The notes: generated from the letters alone by a model not told the origin. DNA of 64,000 bases from Arthrobacter sp. ZGTC412 (GCF_002929215.1 NZ_PJII01000010.1:1-64000), one strand, 5' to 3'. Counted from the first letter of the stretch, positions 16,881 through 25,332 are shown. Numbers and translations: made by a program.

Positions 16881-17156
16881 AGCCGCGCCTCCTTTGAAGT
16901 ATTTCTTATGCCCCCCTCACAATATTATGCTCACGCTTCATCAACGGCGGAATTTAGCACTCCAATTGGCTCCCGACGCGCTCCGTCACCGTGCGCGAGC
17001 CCCGCGTAACGTCATTTTGCGGCTGGTAATTGAAGTAAAAGTGCACGGATATGCAGTATTTCGCGTTTGTAATTCATCTGAGGTTCGAATCACACTTAGA
17101 CCAGCCGGCAAGGCTTGCAGGCCCGATGAAGGGCCCAGGAAGGTGTGAAAGCAATC

Positions 17157-18236
17157 ATGTTTAAGATCCCAGCAGCGTGGATGCGGGGCGGAACCAGCAA
17201 GTGTTGGGTGTTCGAGTGGGACAACCTGCAGGTCCCAGGAAAGAGCGTGGACGAAGTCCTTCTGCGTCTCTTCGGCAGCCCCGACAACCGTCAGATCGAT
17301 GGTGTCGGAGGCGGAACATCCACCACAAGCAAGGCCGTCATCCTGTCCCGCTCCCTCAGTGACGAGGCCGACGTCGACTACACCTTTGCACAGGTGGCCA
17401 TCGACGAACAGAGAGTTGACTGGGGCAGTAACTGCGGGAACTGCTCAGCCGTGGTCGCCCCATATGCGATCGAACGGGGTTGGGTGGTACCCGGTGAGGA
17501 GACCACATCGGTCCGGACCCTGAACACCAACACCGATCAGCTCATTCTGCAAAAGGTTCCGACGCCGGACGGCAAGCTTCAGGATCCGGGCACGCAGACG
17601 ATTCCCGGTGTTCCGTTCCCCGGGCTGTCGGTGGGCATGGGATTCCTGGATCCCGCCGGGAGGACCACCGGGAAACTGTTCCCCACCGGTGAACCGGTGG
17701 AGAAGGTCACCTTCGACGGCCGAGAGGTCTCGGCCACGCTCATAGATGCCGGCGCTCCCCTGATTATTCTGGATGCCGAGTCCATCGGCCTGACCGGCAA
17801 CGAGACTGCCGCGGACATTGACAGCCAGGCTGCACTGCTTGTGCATCTGGACGACGTACGCCGAGATGCCGCCGTCCGCATGGGCCTTGTGGCCACACGC
17901 GCTGAAGCTGCCCGGGCGATACCGAAGCTGGCACTGGTCGGCAGAGCGGCCCCGGGCGATGAAGCCGAACTCAACGTCAGGATGCTGTCGATGGGCAGGC
18001 TCCACCCTGCCCTGGCCATCACAGGAAGCGTAGCGCTGACAATGGCCGCGCAACACGAAGGAACAGTGGTCCGGGACCTCCTCACAACTGATCCTTCGTC
18101 CGGACTGATCATGCGCACCCCCGCCGGCCTGGTCCAGACCTGGGCGGAAAACAGCGACGGCGTTCCCGTCGTCGGAACCATCCGAAGCGCCCGCCGCATC
18201 GCAGACGCCGAACTGCTGCTTCCAGAGTCCTGGTAA
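17157..18236 (+). CDS. PrpF-family isomerase/tautomerase of unsaturated tricarboxylates
   Basis: The family start motif MFKIPAAWMRGGTSK begins at ATG 17157, with AGGAAGG 13 nt upstream; a GTG at 17145 is also in frame. The 359-residue protein has two diaminopimelate-epimerase-like halves, with GGGTSTTSKAVIL and SNCGNCSAVVAPYAIE around the catalytic Cys. The second half contains INAGAPLI-like VTLIDAGAPLI/ILDAESIGLTG. PrpF acts on methylaconitate and relatives act on 4-oxalomesaconate. It sits directly before a tripartite tricarboxylate transporter, so the substrate is probably an aconitate-like or oxalomesaconate-like acid. Which one is not known. Confidence 0.85.
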   Translation: MFKIPAAWMRGGTSKCWVFEWDNLQVPGKSVDEVLLRLFGSPDNRQIDGVGGGTSTTSKAVILSRSLSDEADVDYTFAQVAIDEQRVDWGSNCGNCSAVVAPYAIERGWVVPGEETTSVRTLNTNTDQLILQKVPTPDGKLQDPGTQTIPGVPFPGLSVGMGFLDPAGRTTGKLFPTGEPVEKVTFDGREVSATLIDAGAPLIILDAESIGLTGNETAADIDSQAALLVHLDDVRRDAAVRMGLVATRAEAARAIPKLALVGRAAPGDEAELNVRMLSMGRLHPALAITGSVALTMAAQHEGTVVRDLLTTDPSSGLIMRTPAGLVQTWAENSDGVPVVGTIRSARRIADAELLLPESW

Positions 18237-18321
18237 GCGGAACACAAAACAACAGCCTGTCCTCCTTTGAACGCCGCGGAGTGGTGTTGCATTGAGGTAG
18301 GCCCAACCTAAGGATTCCTCA

Positions 18322-19530
18322 ATGACGAGCAACAAGTCATCCTTGGAGCCGCCCGGGCTCTCCCCGGAAGGCACCGACGGGCGGACCGAGCCTGGCGAGC
18401 TGCCTGAGCCGCCCAAGCACTCCCGGCGCACCATCCTTACAGCGGTAGGCGCCTTTGCACTGTTGGGAACGGCAACCACCGTCCTCGGTGGAAGTTTGCT
18501 GAACCCGCCCTCCAGCACCGAAGACGGCAATTTCAGCGGCGAAACCCTCGAATTCCTCATTCCCCTCGCCTCTGGCGGTGGAACAGATACCTGGGCCCGG
18601 TTCATCGGCACCGAACTGACTAACTACGTCCCCGGGCGCCCCGGTTTTGCGCCCGTGAACGAAGCCGGCGGCGAAGGCATCCTGGGCACCAACAGGTTCG
18701 CCCGCTCAGCCAAGACAGACGGCACTGAAATTCTCGTCGGGACAGCATCGACCGTCGTTCCCTGGGTCCTCGGACGCTCGGCGGTGAAGTACTCCTTTGA
18801 AGACCTCAAGCCGGTCGTCGTCAATGGCACGGGCGGAGTGATTTATGCCCGGGCCGAAGCAGGGGTAGCCGGTGTGCAGGACCTGATCAACCGGGACACA
18901 CCACTGGAGTTCGGCGGAATCAGCGCCACAGGCCTGGACATCACCACCCTGGTCGCCTTCGACCTGCTCGAGGCCGACGTGACCAGCACCTTCGGCTTTG
19001 AAGGGCGGGGACCGGTCAACCTGGCCCTCCAACGCGGAGAGATTGACCTGGACTACCAAACGACCTCCGCCTACGCCTCGGCCGTCGCCGGCATTGTCAA
19101 GGAAGGCAAAGCCGTCGTCCTGATGTCCTTTGGCCAACTGAACGAAGCCGGGGACGTCATCCGTGACCCGAACTTCCCCGATGTGCCCACAGTCGCAGAA
19201 GCCTACGAAACCCTTCACGGCAAGAAACCCTCCGGCGAAAAGTACGAGGCCTACAAAACCCTGCTCGGGCTCACCTACACCTACCAAAAAGGACTCTGGG
19301 TGCCGCAGGAGACACCGGAGAACGCCTACGAGCTGCTCCGCCAATCCAGTGAAAAACTCGGCACCGACACAGGTTTCCAGGAAAAGGCCTCCAAAGTACT
19401 CGGCGGCTACCCCCTCGTCGCGGACACCGGCATGGCCGACCGCGTCCGGGACGCCTACAAAGTCAGCGGCTCCGTCCGGTCCTACGTCACAGGGCTGCTC
19501 GCGGACAAATACAACATCCACGTTGAATAA
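18322..19530 (+). CDS. tctC: Tripartite tricarboxylate transporter substrate-binding protein (TctC/Bug family)
   Basis: AAGGA precedes ATG 18322. A polar N-terminus of about 30 residues leads to SRRTILTAVGAFALLG, a twin-arginine-like signal. The binding domain then starts near residue 75 with LEFLIPLASGGGTDTWARF, the Bug-family phosphate-loop-like motif that holds a carboxylate. The total length of 402 exceeds the usual 320 because of the long N-terminal tail. It captures the acid outside the membrane for the TctAB permease encoded 8 bp later. Export through Tat rather than Sec is suggested by the RR motif but not proven. Confidence 0.87.
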   Translation: MTSNKSSLEPPGLSPEGTDGRTEPGELPEPPKHSRRTILTAVGAFALLGTATTVLGGSLLNPPSSTEDGNFSGETLEFLIPLASGGGTDTWARFIGTELTNYVPGRPGFAPVNEAGGEGILGTNRFARSAKTDGTEILVGTASTVVPWVLGRSAVKYSFEDLKPVVVNGTGGVIYARAEAGVAGVQDLINRDTPLEFGGISATGLDITTLVAFDLLEADVTSTFGFEGRGPVNLALQRGEIDLDYQTTSAYASAVAGIVKEGKAVVLMSFGQLNEAGDVIRDPNFPDVPTVAEAYETLHGKKPSGEKYEAYKTLLGLTYTYQKGLWVPQETPENAYELLRQSSEKLGTDTGFQEKASKVLGGYPLVADTGMADRVRDAYKVSGSVRSYVTGLLADKYNIHVE

Positions 19531-19538
19531 GGACCATC

Positions 19539-21566
19539 ATGCTTGACTCCGCAATGGCAGCGCTGGCATCCCTCGCTGACCCCTCCCTCCTCATCATGCT
19601 CCTGATCGGCACCGTCGCCGGCCTGATCATGGGCCTCATCCCCGGGCTCGGCGGCACAGGCGCCGTCGCGATCCTGCTGCCCATCACCTTCGGGATGGAA
19701 CCGCCCCAGGCTCTGGCCCTTCTCATCGGTGCCCTCGCTGTTGTTCACACCTCAGACACCGTATCCGCGGTGCTGCTCGGCGCCCCCGGGTCCGCATCCG
19801 CCAGCGTCACCATGCTCGACGGCTACTCCATGGCGAAGAAGGGGCAGGCAGCCCGAGCGCTGACCCTGGCGTTCCTTTCCTCCATGGCCGGCGGCATCAT
19901 CGGCGCGGTCGGCCTGACCCTGGCGATCCCACTGGCCCGGCCCCTCGTCCTTTCCTTCGCGAGTCCCGAGCTCTTCATGTTGACCGTCCTCGGTGTATCC
20001 CTGGCCGCAGTCCTGTCACGGGGAAACATCATCAAAGGCGTCTCAGCAGGCCTCCTTGGCCTGATCCTGGGCATGGTTGGAACCTCACCGACCACCGCTG
20101 AGGAACGCTTCACCTTCGGCAGTCTGTTCCTCGGCGACGGGCTGTCGCTCGTGGCCGTTGCCCTGGGCATCTTCGGTCTTGCCGAAATCGCATCCCGCGC
20201 CAGCCAGCGCCGCGGCGAGAAGCAAACCATCACCCTCGGCGGCGGATGGGGCCAGGGCATCCGGGAATGGCTCACCCACTGGACCCAGGTCATCCGCGGC
20301 GCCCTCATCGGCATCTGGGCAGGCGTCCTGCCCGGCGTCGGCGCGACCGCCGGAACCTGGATGGCCTACGGCCAGGCCGTCGCAACCGCCAAAGACAAGC
20401 GCCAGTTCGGCAAGGGAGACCCCCGCGGAATCGTTGGCCCCGAAAGCGCCAACAACTCCGTGGAAGCCGGCGACCTGATCCCCACCCTCCTCTTCGGCAT
20501 CCCCGGCGGAGTCCCCTCAGCGATGCTCCTCGGAATGCTCCTCACCTACGGCATCCAGCCAGGCCCGTCCATCATCACCGAGCACCTGGACCTGATGTAC
20601 CTGATCGTCTGGTCCTTCGCGATTGCCTCGATCCTAGGCGCGCTGCTCTGCTTCCTCAGCGTCAAACAGCTCGCAAAACTGACCAAGGTCCCCTTCGCCG
20701 TCCTGGCAGCAGGCCTCGTAGCCATCATGCTCCTGGGCTCCTTCCAGGAAGGCGGCCAGCTCGGCGACCTCTGGATCATGATCATCCTCGGCGTCTTCGG
20801 CTGGCTGCTGAAATCAACAGGGTTCCCCCGGGCACCGTTCCTGATCGGCTTCGTCCTGGCCATCCCGCTGGAACGCTACTACTTCCTCACCGACAGCCTC
20901 TACGAAGGCTTCGACTGGATGGCCCGCCCCGGCGTCATGGTCTTCCTGGCAATCCTGATCCTCCCGATGATCTGGGCGTTCATCAAGTTCATCCGCGCCC
21001 GCCGACACACCAACCTCGATGATGGTCACCGGGACGAACAGCCCGAGGACGACGAAGCTCCGCTGAAGAATTCAACCTGGTCCCTCGTAGCATCAGGCAT
21101 CTTCTTCGTCGCCTTCGCTGCCGCCTTAATCTCCTCCGCTTCATTCTCACCGGAAGCCAGGCTGGTCCCCCAGCTGGTGAGCACCGGTGGCCTGATCTTC
21201 TCCGGCATCCTGCTCTTCATTGAGACCCGGAGAAGGCTTCGCGACAGAACCCCGAAGGCAGATCAGATCCATGCTGAGGAGACAGAAGGCATCCGTGGAA
21301 CACTGCCCGCCAAGGCAGGCTGGACCCTTGACGCAAAGTTCGCGTTGAAGACCTTCCTGTGGATGACAGGGTTCCTGGCACTCACAGCCGCCTTCGGATA
21401 CCTGATCGCAGTCACGATCTTCATCCCGGCCTTCCTCCTGATAGTCGCAAGGGCCCGGCTCAAAGTCGCCATCATCTACACCGGCGTCCTGTACATCGTT
21501 CTCCTGGCACTGCCCTCGCTGCTGCCGATCGACCTGCCGCAGGGCTGGCTCAACACCCTCGTCTAG
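19539..21566 (+). CDS. Fused TctA-TctB permease of a tripartite tricarboxylate transporter
   Basis: AAGGA precedes ATG 19539. Residues 1-500 are TctA, with GLIMGLIPGLGGTGAVAILL, SGGLIGAVGL-like helices, and GVLPGVGATAGTWMAYGQAV in the second half. A charged linker (about 490-515, HRDEQPEDDEAPLKNS) leads to a TctB-like four-helix domain (about 515-675). TctA and TctB are usually separate genes; here they are one 675-residue chain. With TctC it makes a sodium- or proton-driven secondary importer for tri- or dicarboxylates. The USP gene follows after 42 bp. Confidence 0.88.
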   Translation: MLDSAMAALASLADPSLLIMLLIGTVAGLIMGLIPGLGGTGAVAILLPITFGMEPPQALALLIGALAVVHTSDTVSAVLLGAPGSASASVTMLDGYSMAKKGQAARALTLAFLSSMAGGIIGAVGLTLAIPLARPLVLSFASPELFMLTVLGVSLAAVLSRGNIIKGVSAGLLGLILGMVGTSPTTAEERFTFGSLFLGDGLSLVAVALGIFGLAEIASRASQRRGEKQTITLGGGWGQGIREWLTHWTQVIRGALIGIWAGVLPGVGATAGTWMAYGQAVATAKDKRQFGKGDPRGIVGPESANNSVEAGDLIPTLLFGIPGGVPSAMLLGMLLTYGIQPGPSIITEHLDLMYLIVWSFAIASILGALLCFLSVKQLAKLTKVPFAVLAAGLVAIMLLGSFQEGGQLGDLWIMIILGVFGWLLKSTGFPRAPFLIGFVLAIPLERYYFLTDSLYEGFDWMARPGVMVFLAILILPMIWAFIKFIRARRHTNLDDGHRDEQPEDDEAPLKNSTWSLVASGIFFVAFAAALISSASFSPEARLVPQLVSTGGLIFSGILLFIETRRRLRDRTPKADQIHAEETEGIRGTLPAKAGWTLDAKFALKTFLWMTGFLALTAAFGYLIAVTIFIPAFLLIVARARLKVAIIYTGVLYIVLLALPSLLPIDLPQGWLNTLV

Positions 21567-21608
21567 CACCGGAACACCCTGCACACCCAAGCCATTGGAG
21601 AATCAAAA

Positions 21609-21989
21609 ATGACGGTACTCGTAGCCTACGCATCCGCCCCCGAAGGCAGGGAGGCGCTAACTGAGGGGATCAAGGAAGCCCACCGGCGGAAATCAGACCT
21701 GCTCATCGTGAACATCGGCCGTGGCCACCACGACCTGGACGCGCAGGAACTGCAGGAGCTCGAACGCCAACTAACCGAGGCCGGTCTGGCCCTGACCATC
21801 GAATCCTCGATCCTGGCCGATCCGGGGGACGCGGTCATCCAAATCGCACAGGAACGCGGCGCCGAAGTGATTGTCATTGGACTCAGGCACCGGTCCATGG
21901 TGGGCAAACTCATCCTGGGAAGCACCGTTCAGCGCATCCTGCTCGACGCGACCTGCCCCGTACTCGCAGTCCGGGCCGACAAACTCTGA
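21609..21989 (+). CDS. Universal stress protein (UspA family)
   Basis: ATTGGAGAA precedes ATG 21609. The 126-residue protein has the single-domain Usp fold, with MTVLVAYASAPEGREAL at the start and the nucleotide-binding signature IGLRHRSMVGKLILGSTVQR near the C-terminus, closing CPVLAVRADKL. It is the last gene of the prpF-tctC-tctAB operon. Usp proteins next to TTT transporters are frequent in actinobacteria. The role is probably regulatory or protective; the target is unknown. Confidence 0.87.
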   Translation: MTVLVAYASAPEGREALTEGIKEAHRRKSDLLIVNIGRGHHDLDAQELQELERQLTEAGLALTIESSILADPGDAVIQIAQERGAEVIVIGLRHRSMVGKLILGSTVQRILLDATCPVLAVRADKL

Positions 21990-22005
21990 CCCGGCGCTAC
22001 AAACT

Positions 22006-22024
22006 GCCGGACACATCGTCCGGC
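22006..22024 (+). terminator. Small hairpin after the usp gene
   Basis: GCCGGAC (22006-22012) and GTCCGGC (22018-22024) pair around ACATC, 17 bp after the stop. No T tract follows; the larger hairpin at 22102 is the better terminator candidate. Confidence 0.4.
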
Positions 22025-22101
22025 GCGTGTGCTGCCGTTCCCGCACTCCATCGCAACAGGTAGCCCGACGGACGGGCGCGAGAACAGCGCAGCATACGAA
22101 C

Positions 22102-22135
22102 GGAGGCAGGGTGACCAACCGGTCACCCTGCCTCC
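22102..22135 (+). terminator. Long hairpin terminator of the tricarboxylate operon
   Basis: GGAGGCAGGGTGACC (22102-22116) and GGTCACCCTGCCTCC (22121-22135) are perfect 15-bp complements around AACC. It lies between the usp gene and the next start. The U tract is poor, but stem strength makes it a likely end point. Confidence 0.65.
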
Positions 22136-22193
22136 TCCCATAACTACCCAGAAAAGCCAACCGCCAGAACCACGTAGATAAAGGACAACCGAG

Positions 22194-22450
22194 ATGAACA
22201 CCCGCTCTCGTATGGCCAAACCCCACACTGGATCCCCCAGGCCCGAACCCATCCCCAACTGGTCCACACTCTCCCGCACCGACGAGGTCGAGATCCACAA
22301 TCACGGACAAGTCATCACCTCAGGCCGCATCGACATGCTCGCCAGGACGGCAGCGTCCTCTGGCTTCAACAGGACGAAGGAAAGGGCCGCGCACTGTTCC
22401 TGCACAACGATGGACTACGGGTGTACCGGCGACCAGTCAAGCAAAGCTGA
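22194..22450 (+). pseudogene. Small conserved-looking protein gene broken by a one-base deletion
   Basis: ATG 22194 follows AAGGA by 8 nt and reads 51 sensible residues, ending HNHGQVITSGRIDMLAR. At about 22344-22348 the frame must shift by one base: if CCAGGAC were CCAGGGAC, translation continues DGSVLWLQQDEGKGRALFLH and ends YRRPVKQS at TGA 22448, a coherent 85-residue protein. Without that base the frame drifts through low-quality sequence to 22601. The intact form would be a small soluble protein with a beta-rich C-terminus; I do not know its function. A true mutation and a sequencing error cannot be told apart here. Confidence 0.7.
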
Positions 22451-22748
22451 GCTGACAACAGTTGAGGTACATCTCAACCTGACGTCAGGCTGTCCACCGA
22501 AGTCTGTCCGAGTAGCGTTGGTTTTCTCTTTTCCCCACACGGAACCCGGGAACTCTAGATCCAAACCAGACACTTTCCCACCTACGCAAGCAGCAATATA
22601 AGTCTGATCCTCAGTCTTGCTGGGCAATGCTGATGCGGATGTCGGCATCCAGCACATACCTCCGGGGGCGCCGCCCACCTATTGGCGATATAGGCCGGCC
22701 GTCACGCGGCGTTTTCACTCCTTATATAAAGGGAGTGAGAAATCAGCC
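22451..22748. other. Intergenic stretch with palindromes, no gene
   Basis: It holds a perfect 12-bp palindrome CCTGACGTCAGG (22478-22489) just after TTGAG-GTACAT-CTCAA, and a near-perfect palindrome with TCACTCC (22715-22721) and GGAGTGA (22732-22738) around an A/T core. The second lies 11 bp past the recombinase stop and may be its weak terminator. No coding frame is convincing. Confidence 0.5.
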
Positions 22749-23669
22749 CTAAGCCAGGGCCCGTGCGACGTCGTATCCGGCCGACTTGAGCAGGTTGTTC
22801 CGTGCCCTGTCGTACCTGCGGGTGGTCCGGGGATCGGCATGTCCCATGCTGTCCTGCAACGCATGCAGTGAGGTCCCGCTCTCCAGTGCGATCGTGGCGA
22901 AGGTGTGCCGCAGGCTGTGCGGACTGATCTGACCGTCTATACCGGCTTTGCGGGCCAGGCGCTGGATTGTGCGGAACCCCTCGGTCCGGTGCCAGGGCCT
23001 GCCGGTGCTCGTGGTGAAAAGCGGCCGGCTTACGCTGTGGCTCTGCGCCGGCACCAGGTCTGCACCGCTGCTGCCCAGATAAGTGTTCAGGGCCACCACC
23101 GCCGGGGCGGGTACTGCGACCTTGGCGCTCCTGCCTCCCTTGCGCCGGATGTTCAGTGTGCGGTGCCCGCTGTCGTGGCCATAGTCGGCAGTACTTGCCT
23201 CCAGCGCCTCACTGACCCGGACACCGGTGAACATCAGCAAGCTCACCAGGGCATGGGACCGCGGACCGTCTGCTTTGGCGACCGCGAGCAGCGCCTTCGC
23301 CTGATCCCGGTCTAGACCCTGGGTCGAAGAGTGATCAGCATCGACAGACGGACGGGTCACTGTGGCAACCGGGTTCCGGTCCGCCGCCCCTTCGGCCATC
23401 GCGTACCGGTAGAAGCTCGACAGTGCTGCAAGGGTCCTGGCGATCGTGGACGGAGCCCCGGCCAGGGTGTGCCGGTAGCCATCGACATGCACCCGGCGGA
23501 CGGTGAGCAGGTCCAGGCCCAGTCCATCGAGCCAGGTGCAGTAGGCGTCCAGATTTCGGGTGTAAGCAACCAGCGTGTGACGCGAAGTCTGCGCGAGCTG
23601 CCACGCAGCAATAATACTGGCGTGTCTTTCCCTGTTTCCAGCAGGAGCAATGTTATAAGCGACGTCCAT
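22749..23669 (-). CDS. XerC/D-like tyrosine recombinase
   Basis: The start at ATG 23669 has GAGAAGG 6 nt upstream and gives 306 residues, the usual XerC/XerD size; the longer frame from 23816 has no such site. Residues 15-105 form the SAM-like core-binding domain and 118-300 the catalytic domain. All catalytic residues are present: R151 (TGVRVSEAL), K177, H251 and R254 (HSLRHTF), H277 (GHADP) and the nucleophile Y286 (RRYDRAR). It is therefore probably active. A dif-like palindrome lies 22 bp upstream of the start, which suggests a single-recombinase system acting on a site at its own gene. It could serve integration, dimer resolution or excision of part of this island. Confidence 0.88.
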   Translation of the reverse strand: MDVAYNIAPAGNRERHASIIAAWQLAQTSRHTLVAYTRNLDAYCTWLDGLGLDLLTVRRVHVDGYRHTLAGAPSTIARTLAALSSFYRYAMAEGAADRNPVATVTRPSVDADHSSTQGLDRDQAKALLAVAKADGPRSHALVSLLMFTGVRVSEALEASTADYGHDSGHRTLNIRRKGGRSAKVAVPAPAVVALNTYLGSSGADLVPAQSHSVSRPLFTTSTGRPWHRTEGFRTIQRLARKAGIDGQISPHSLRHTFATIALESGTSLHALQDSMGHADPRTTRRYDRARNNLLKSAGYDVARALA

Positions 23670-23690
23670 AATTGACCTTCTCACATAGTC

Positions 23691-23716
23691 CACAACATAA
23701 GGGACATTATGTTGTG
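23691..23716 (-). other. dif-like recombination site
   Basis: CACAACATAA (23691-23700) and TTATGTTGTG (23707-23716) are perfect 10-bp inverted arms with a 6-bp centre. Read on the minus strand, CATAATGT-CCC-TTATGTT matches the E. coli dif core CATAATGT-ATA-TTATGTT at 15 of 18 positions. The 6-bp centre is the XerCD spacing. It lies just upstream of an Xer-type recombinase gene. Confidence 0.6.
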
Positions 23717-23818
23717 CTTTCTGAGCGTGTCCTGTGAATTTCAAAAAGTCGGTGTTTTTACCCTCGAACCTCTTGACGCAACACGCGCCCTTTAGTAGGC
23801 GTTTTTTTGTGCACAAAA

Positions 23819-23855
23819 AAGTAGCCGGGAAGTATGGACTACTTCCCGGCTACTT
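23819..23855 (-). terminator. Intrinsic terminator of the minus-strand small-protein operon
   Basis: GTAGCCGGGAAGTA (23821-23834) and TACTTCCCGGCTAC (23840-23853) pair perfectly around TGGAC. On the minus strand the stem is followed by a run of T. It lies 63 bp beyond the 23918 gene and stops transcription before the recombinase. Confidence 0.88.
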
Positions 23856-23917
23856 GTTAATATCTCGCGGCATCAGGACTCCTGGCGACCCTCGCGAATG
23901 GTCGACCAGTGACGGTT

Positions 23918-24286
23918 CTACAGGTCCGCTGCACGAGGACCACCTGGATGTTTCCTGCGAGTCCTGTCTCTCAGCGGCGGCACCGTGAAGGCGCCGACAG
24001 CGAGCAGCGCGAAACCGACGACCGCGGGGTTCATCCAGAAGGGGACCATGTCATAGTCGGCGTTGCACTTATTGCTCAGCGGGAAGATGTTCCTGCCGGC
24101 ATGTTCAGGATGAGCCTTCCTGTACTCCCGGTCATAGTGCTGCTGGTGACGTATCCCGCAGGTCTCCTGGTCGTCGAGCCCTCCGGTCAAGATTCCAAAG
24201 AACAGGAGGACCGGAACCATAAACGCGGAGAAGATCCCGAGCTGGATCCACCAGGGTTCTATACGATGCCGCGCTGTTGGGTTCAT
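23918..24286 (-). CDS. Small two-helix membrane protein of the mobile element
   Basis: ATG 24286 has GGGGG 8 nt upstream and is preferred to the GTG at 24301. The 122-residue product has a helix at about 14-36, a loop of about 45 residues with two Cys and a run HQQHYDREYRKAHPEHAG, a second helix (about 78-100), and a basic Arg/Lys tail. Small two-helix proteins in this position of integrated elements often act in superinfection immunity or conjugation control, but nothing here proves it. The family is not recognised. A strong terminator follows. Confidence 0.6.
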   Translation of the reverse strand: MNPTARHRIEPWWIQLGIFSAFMVPVLLFFGILTGGLDDQETCGIRHQQHYDREYRKAHPEHAGRNIFPLSNKCNADYDMVPFWMNPAVVGFALLAVGAFTVPPLRDRTRRKHPGGPRAADL

Positions 24287-24345
24287 GTCCTGTTCCCCCA
24301 CAACGTCGCCTGTTCGATGAGCTCCACGCGTCAGCCCAAGCCCTG

Positions 24346-24684
24346 TTACTTCTGCGCCTCGTGATAGGCGTCGACTACCTCTGCCTGGATGCGACCCCGG
24401 GCGTTGACCTGGATGCCGTTCTCAGTGGCCCACCGTCGTACGGCTTTGGCGTCAACACCACTCGTGCCGGTCTTGCGGGCCGAAGTGGTCTGCCTGCTGC
24501 CGCGGGCACCGGTTACCTTACGGCCGGCGTTGGTGAATCTTTCCAGGGCCTCGCGCAATTCATTGGCGTGACCATCATTCAGATCAATCTCATATTCGGT
24601 GCCGTCGAGAGCAAAATTTACTGTCTGGTTCGCTTCCGAGCCGTCAATATCATCTTCAAGCAGCACAACTGTCTTTTTAGCCAT
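24346..24684 (-). CDS. lsr2: Lsr2-type nucleoid protein / xenogeneic silencer
   Basis: The 112-residue product starts MAKKTVVLLEDDIDGSEANQ, the Lsr2 dimerisation strand. It continues with FALDGTEYEIDLNDGHANEL and ends in the DNA-binding domain KAVRRWATENGIQVNARGRI, with the R-G-R minor-groove motif intact. Lsr2 coats AT-rich DNA and silences foreign genes in actinobacteria. Element-borne copies are known on phages and islands. The ATG has no Shine-Dalgarno sequence but a GATAAC hexamer 8 nt upstream, so the transcript may be leaderless. It probably keeps this element's own genes silent or competes with the host Lsr2. Confidence 0.9.
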   Translation of the reverse strand: MAKKTVVLLEDDIDGSEANQTVNFALDGTEYEIDLNDGHANELREALERFTNAGRKVTGARGSRQTTSARKTGTSGVDAKAVRRWATENGIQVNARGRIQAEVVDAYHEAQK

Positions 24685-24807
24685 GAAGAAAGGTTATCAG
24701 TTATGAGGCTATTGCCCTGCGTCGGACAATCCAGGACCTAATTTGGGACGCCGGAATACAAGCGGATAGCAAATAAGAAAGCAACTTGAATTAGGAGCCT
24801 TCGGCGA

Positions 24808-25317
24808 TTACTGAAAGTCGGACTTATAGCTATAGTCGGGGAGGTAATAGCAGTCAGACATAGCGTCTACCGTCAGCGCATTTGGTGTCCACTCTTTAAA
24901 TGACAGGAAGATATACCCGCCGTCCGCATGGGCAAGTTCAAGTCGATCAACACCGTTGGTGAAGTCATTATCGCCAGGCTTCCATCCCTCGGCTGCCATG
25001 TGGTTCTTGATGTCGTCAAGAAGTTGAGCCTGGTTCCGCCCGCCGCTGAGGTCGATCCACCTCATCTCGCTCAACCGCCACTCCCCGTCGTGACTGTTGT
25101 CCTTGGGACTCGCACAGCTTGATAGCTCGTCACGGTTATCCGAGATCCGGACCGATGCTTCTGGAAACATTGCCTCTATGTCATCCACCGCGGAGCGGAT
25201 CATCGGTTTGACCTCCCTCAGCGTTTCGCTCTGGTCGGTACGTTGTCCTGGCGCGCAGGAGATCAGAGTTGGTGCCAAGACCACTGCACAGAGGACTGCA
25301 ATCAGGCCGCTTTTCAT
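24808..25317 (-). CDS. Lipoprotein of the mobile element
   Basis: A signal peptide MKSGLIAVLCAVVLAPTLIS ends in Cys at the lipobox LISC, so the 169-residue protein should be lipid-anchored outside. The mature part holds VKPMIRSAVDDIEAMFPEAS and a C-terminal beta-rich region ending PDYSYKSDFQ, with Cys pairs that may be oxidised. No known domain is recognised. It lies 15 bp after the single-helix protein gene on the same strand, pointing to a two-gene unit. Element-encoded lipoproteins often block entry of related phages or plasmids; that role is inference. Confidence 0.65.
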   Translation of the reverse strand: MKSGLIAVLCAVVLAPTLISCAPGQRTDQSETLREVKPMIRSAVDDIEAMFPEASVRISDNRDELSSCASPKDNSHDGEWRLSEMRWIDLSGGRNQAQLLDDIKNHMAAEGWKPGDNDFTNGVDRLELAHADGGYIFLSFKEWTPNALTVDAMSDCYYLPDYSYKSDFQ

Positions 25318-25332
25318 GGGTTCCTTCGGGGG

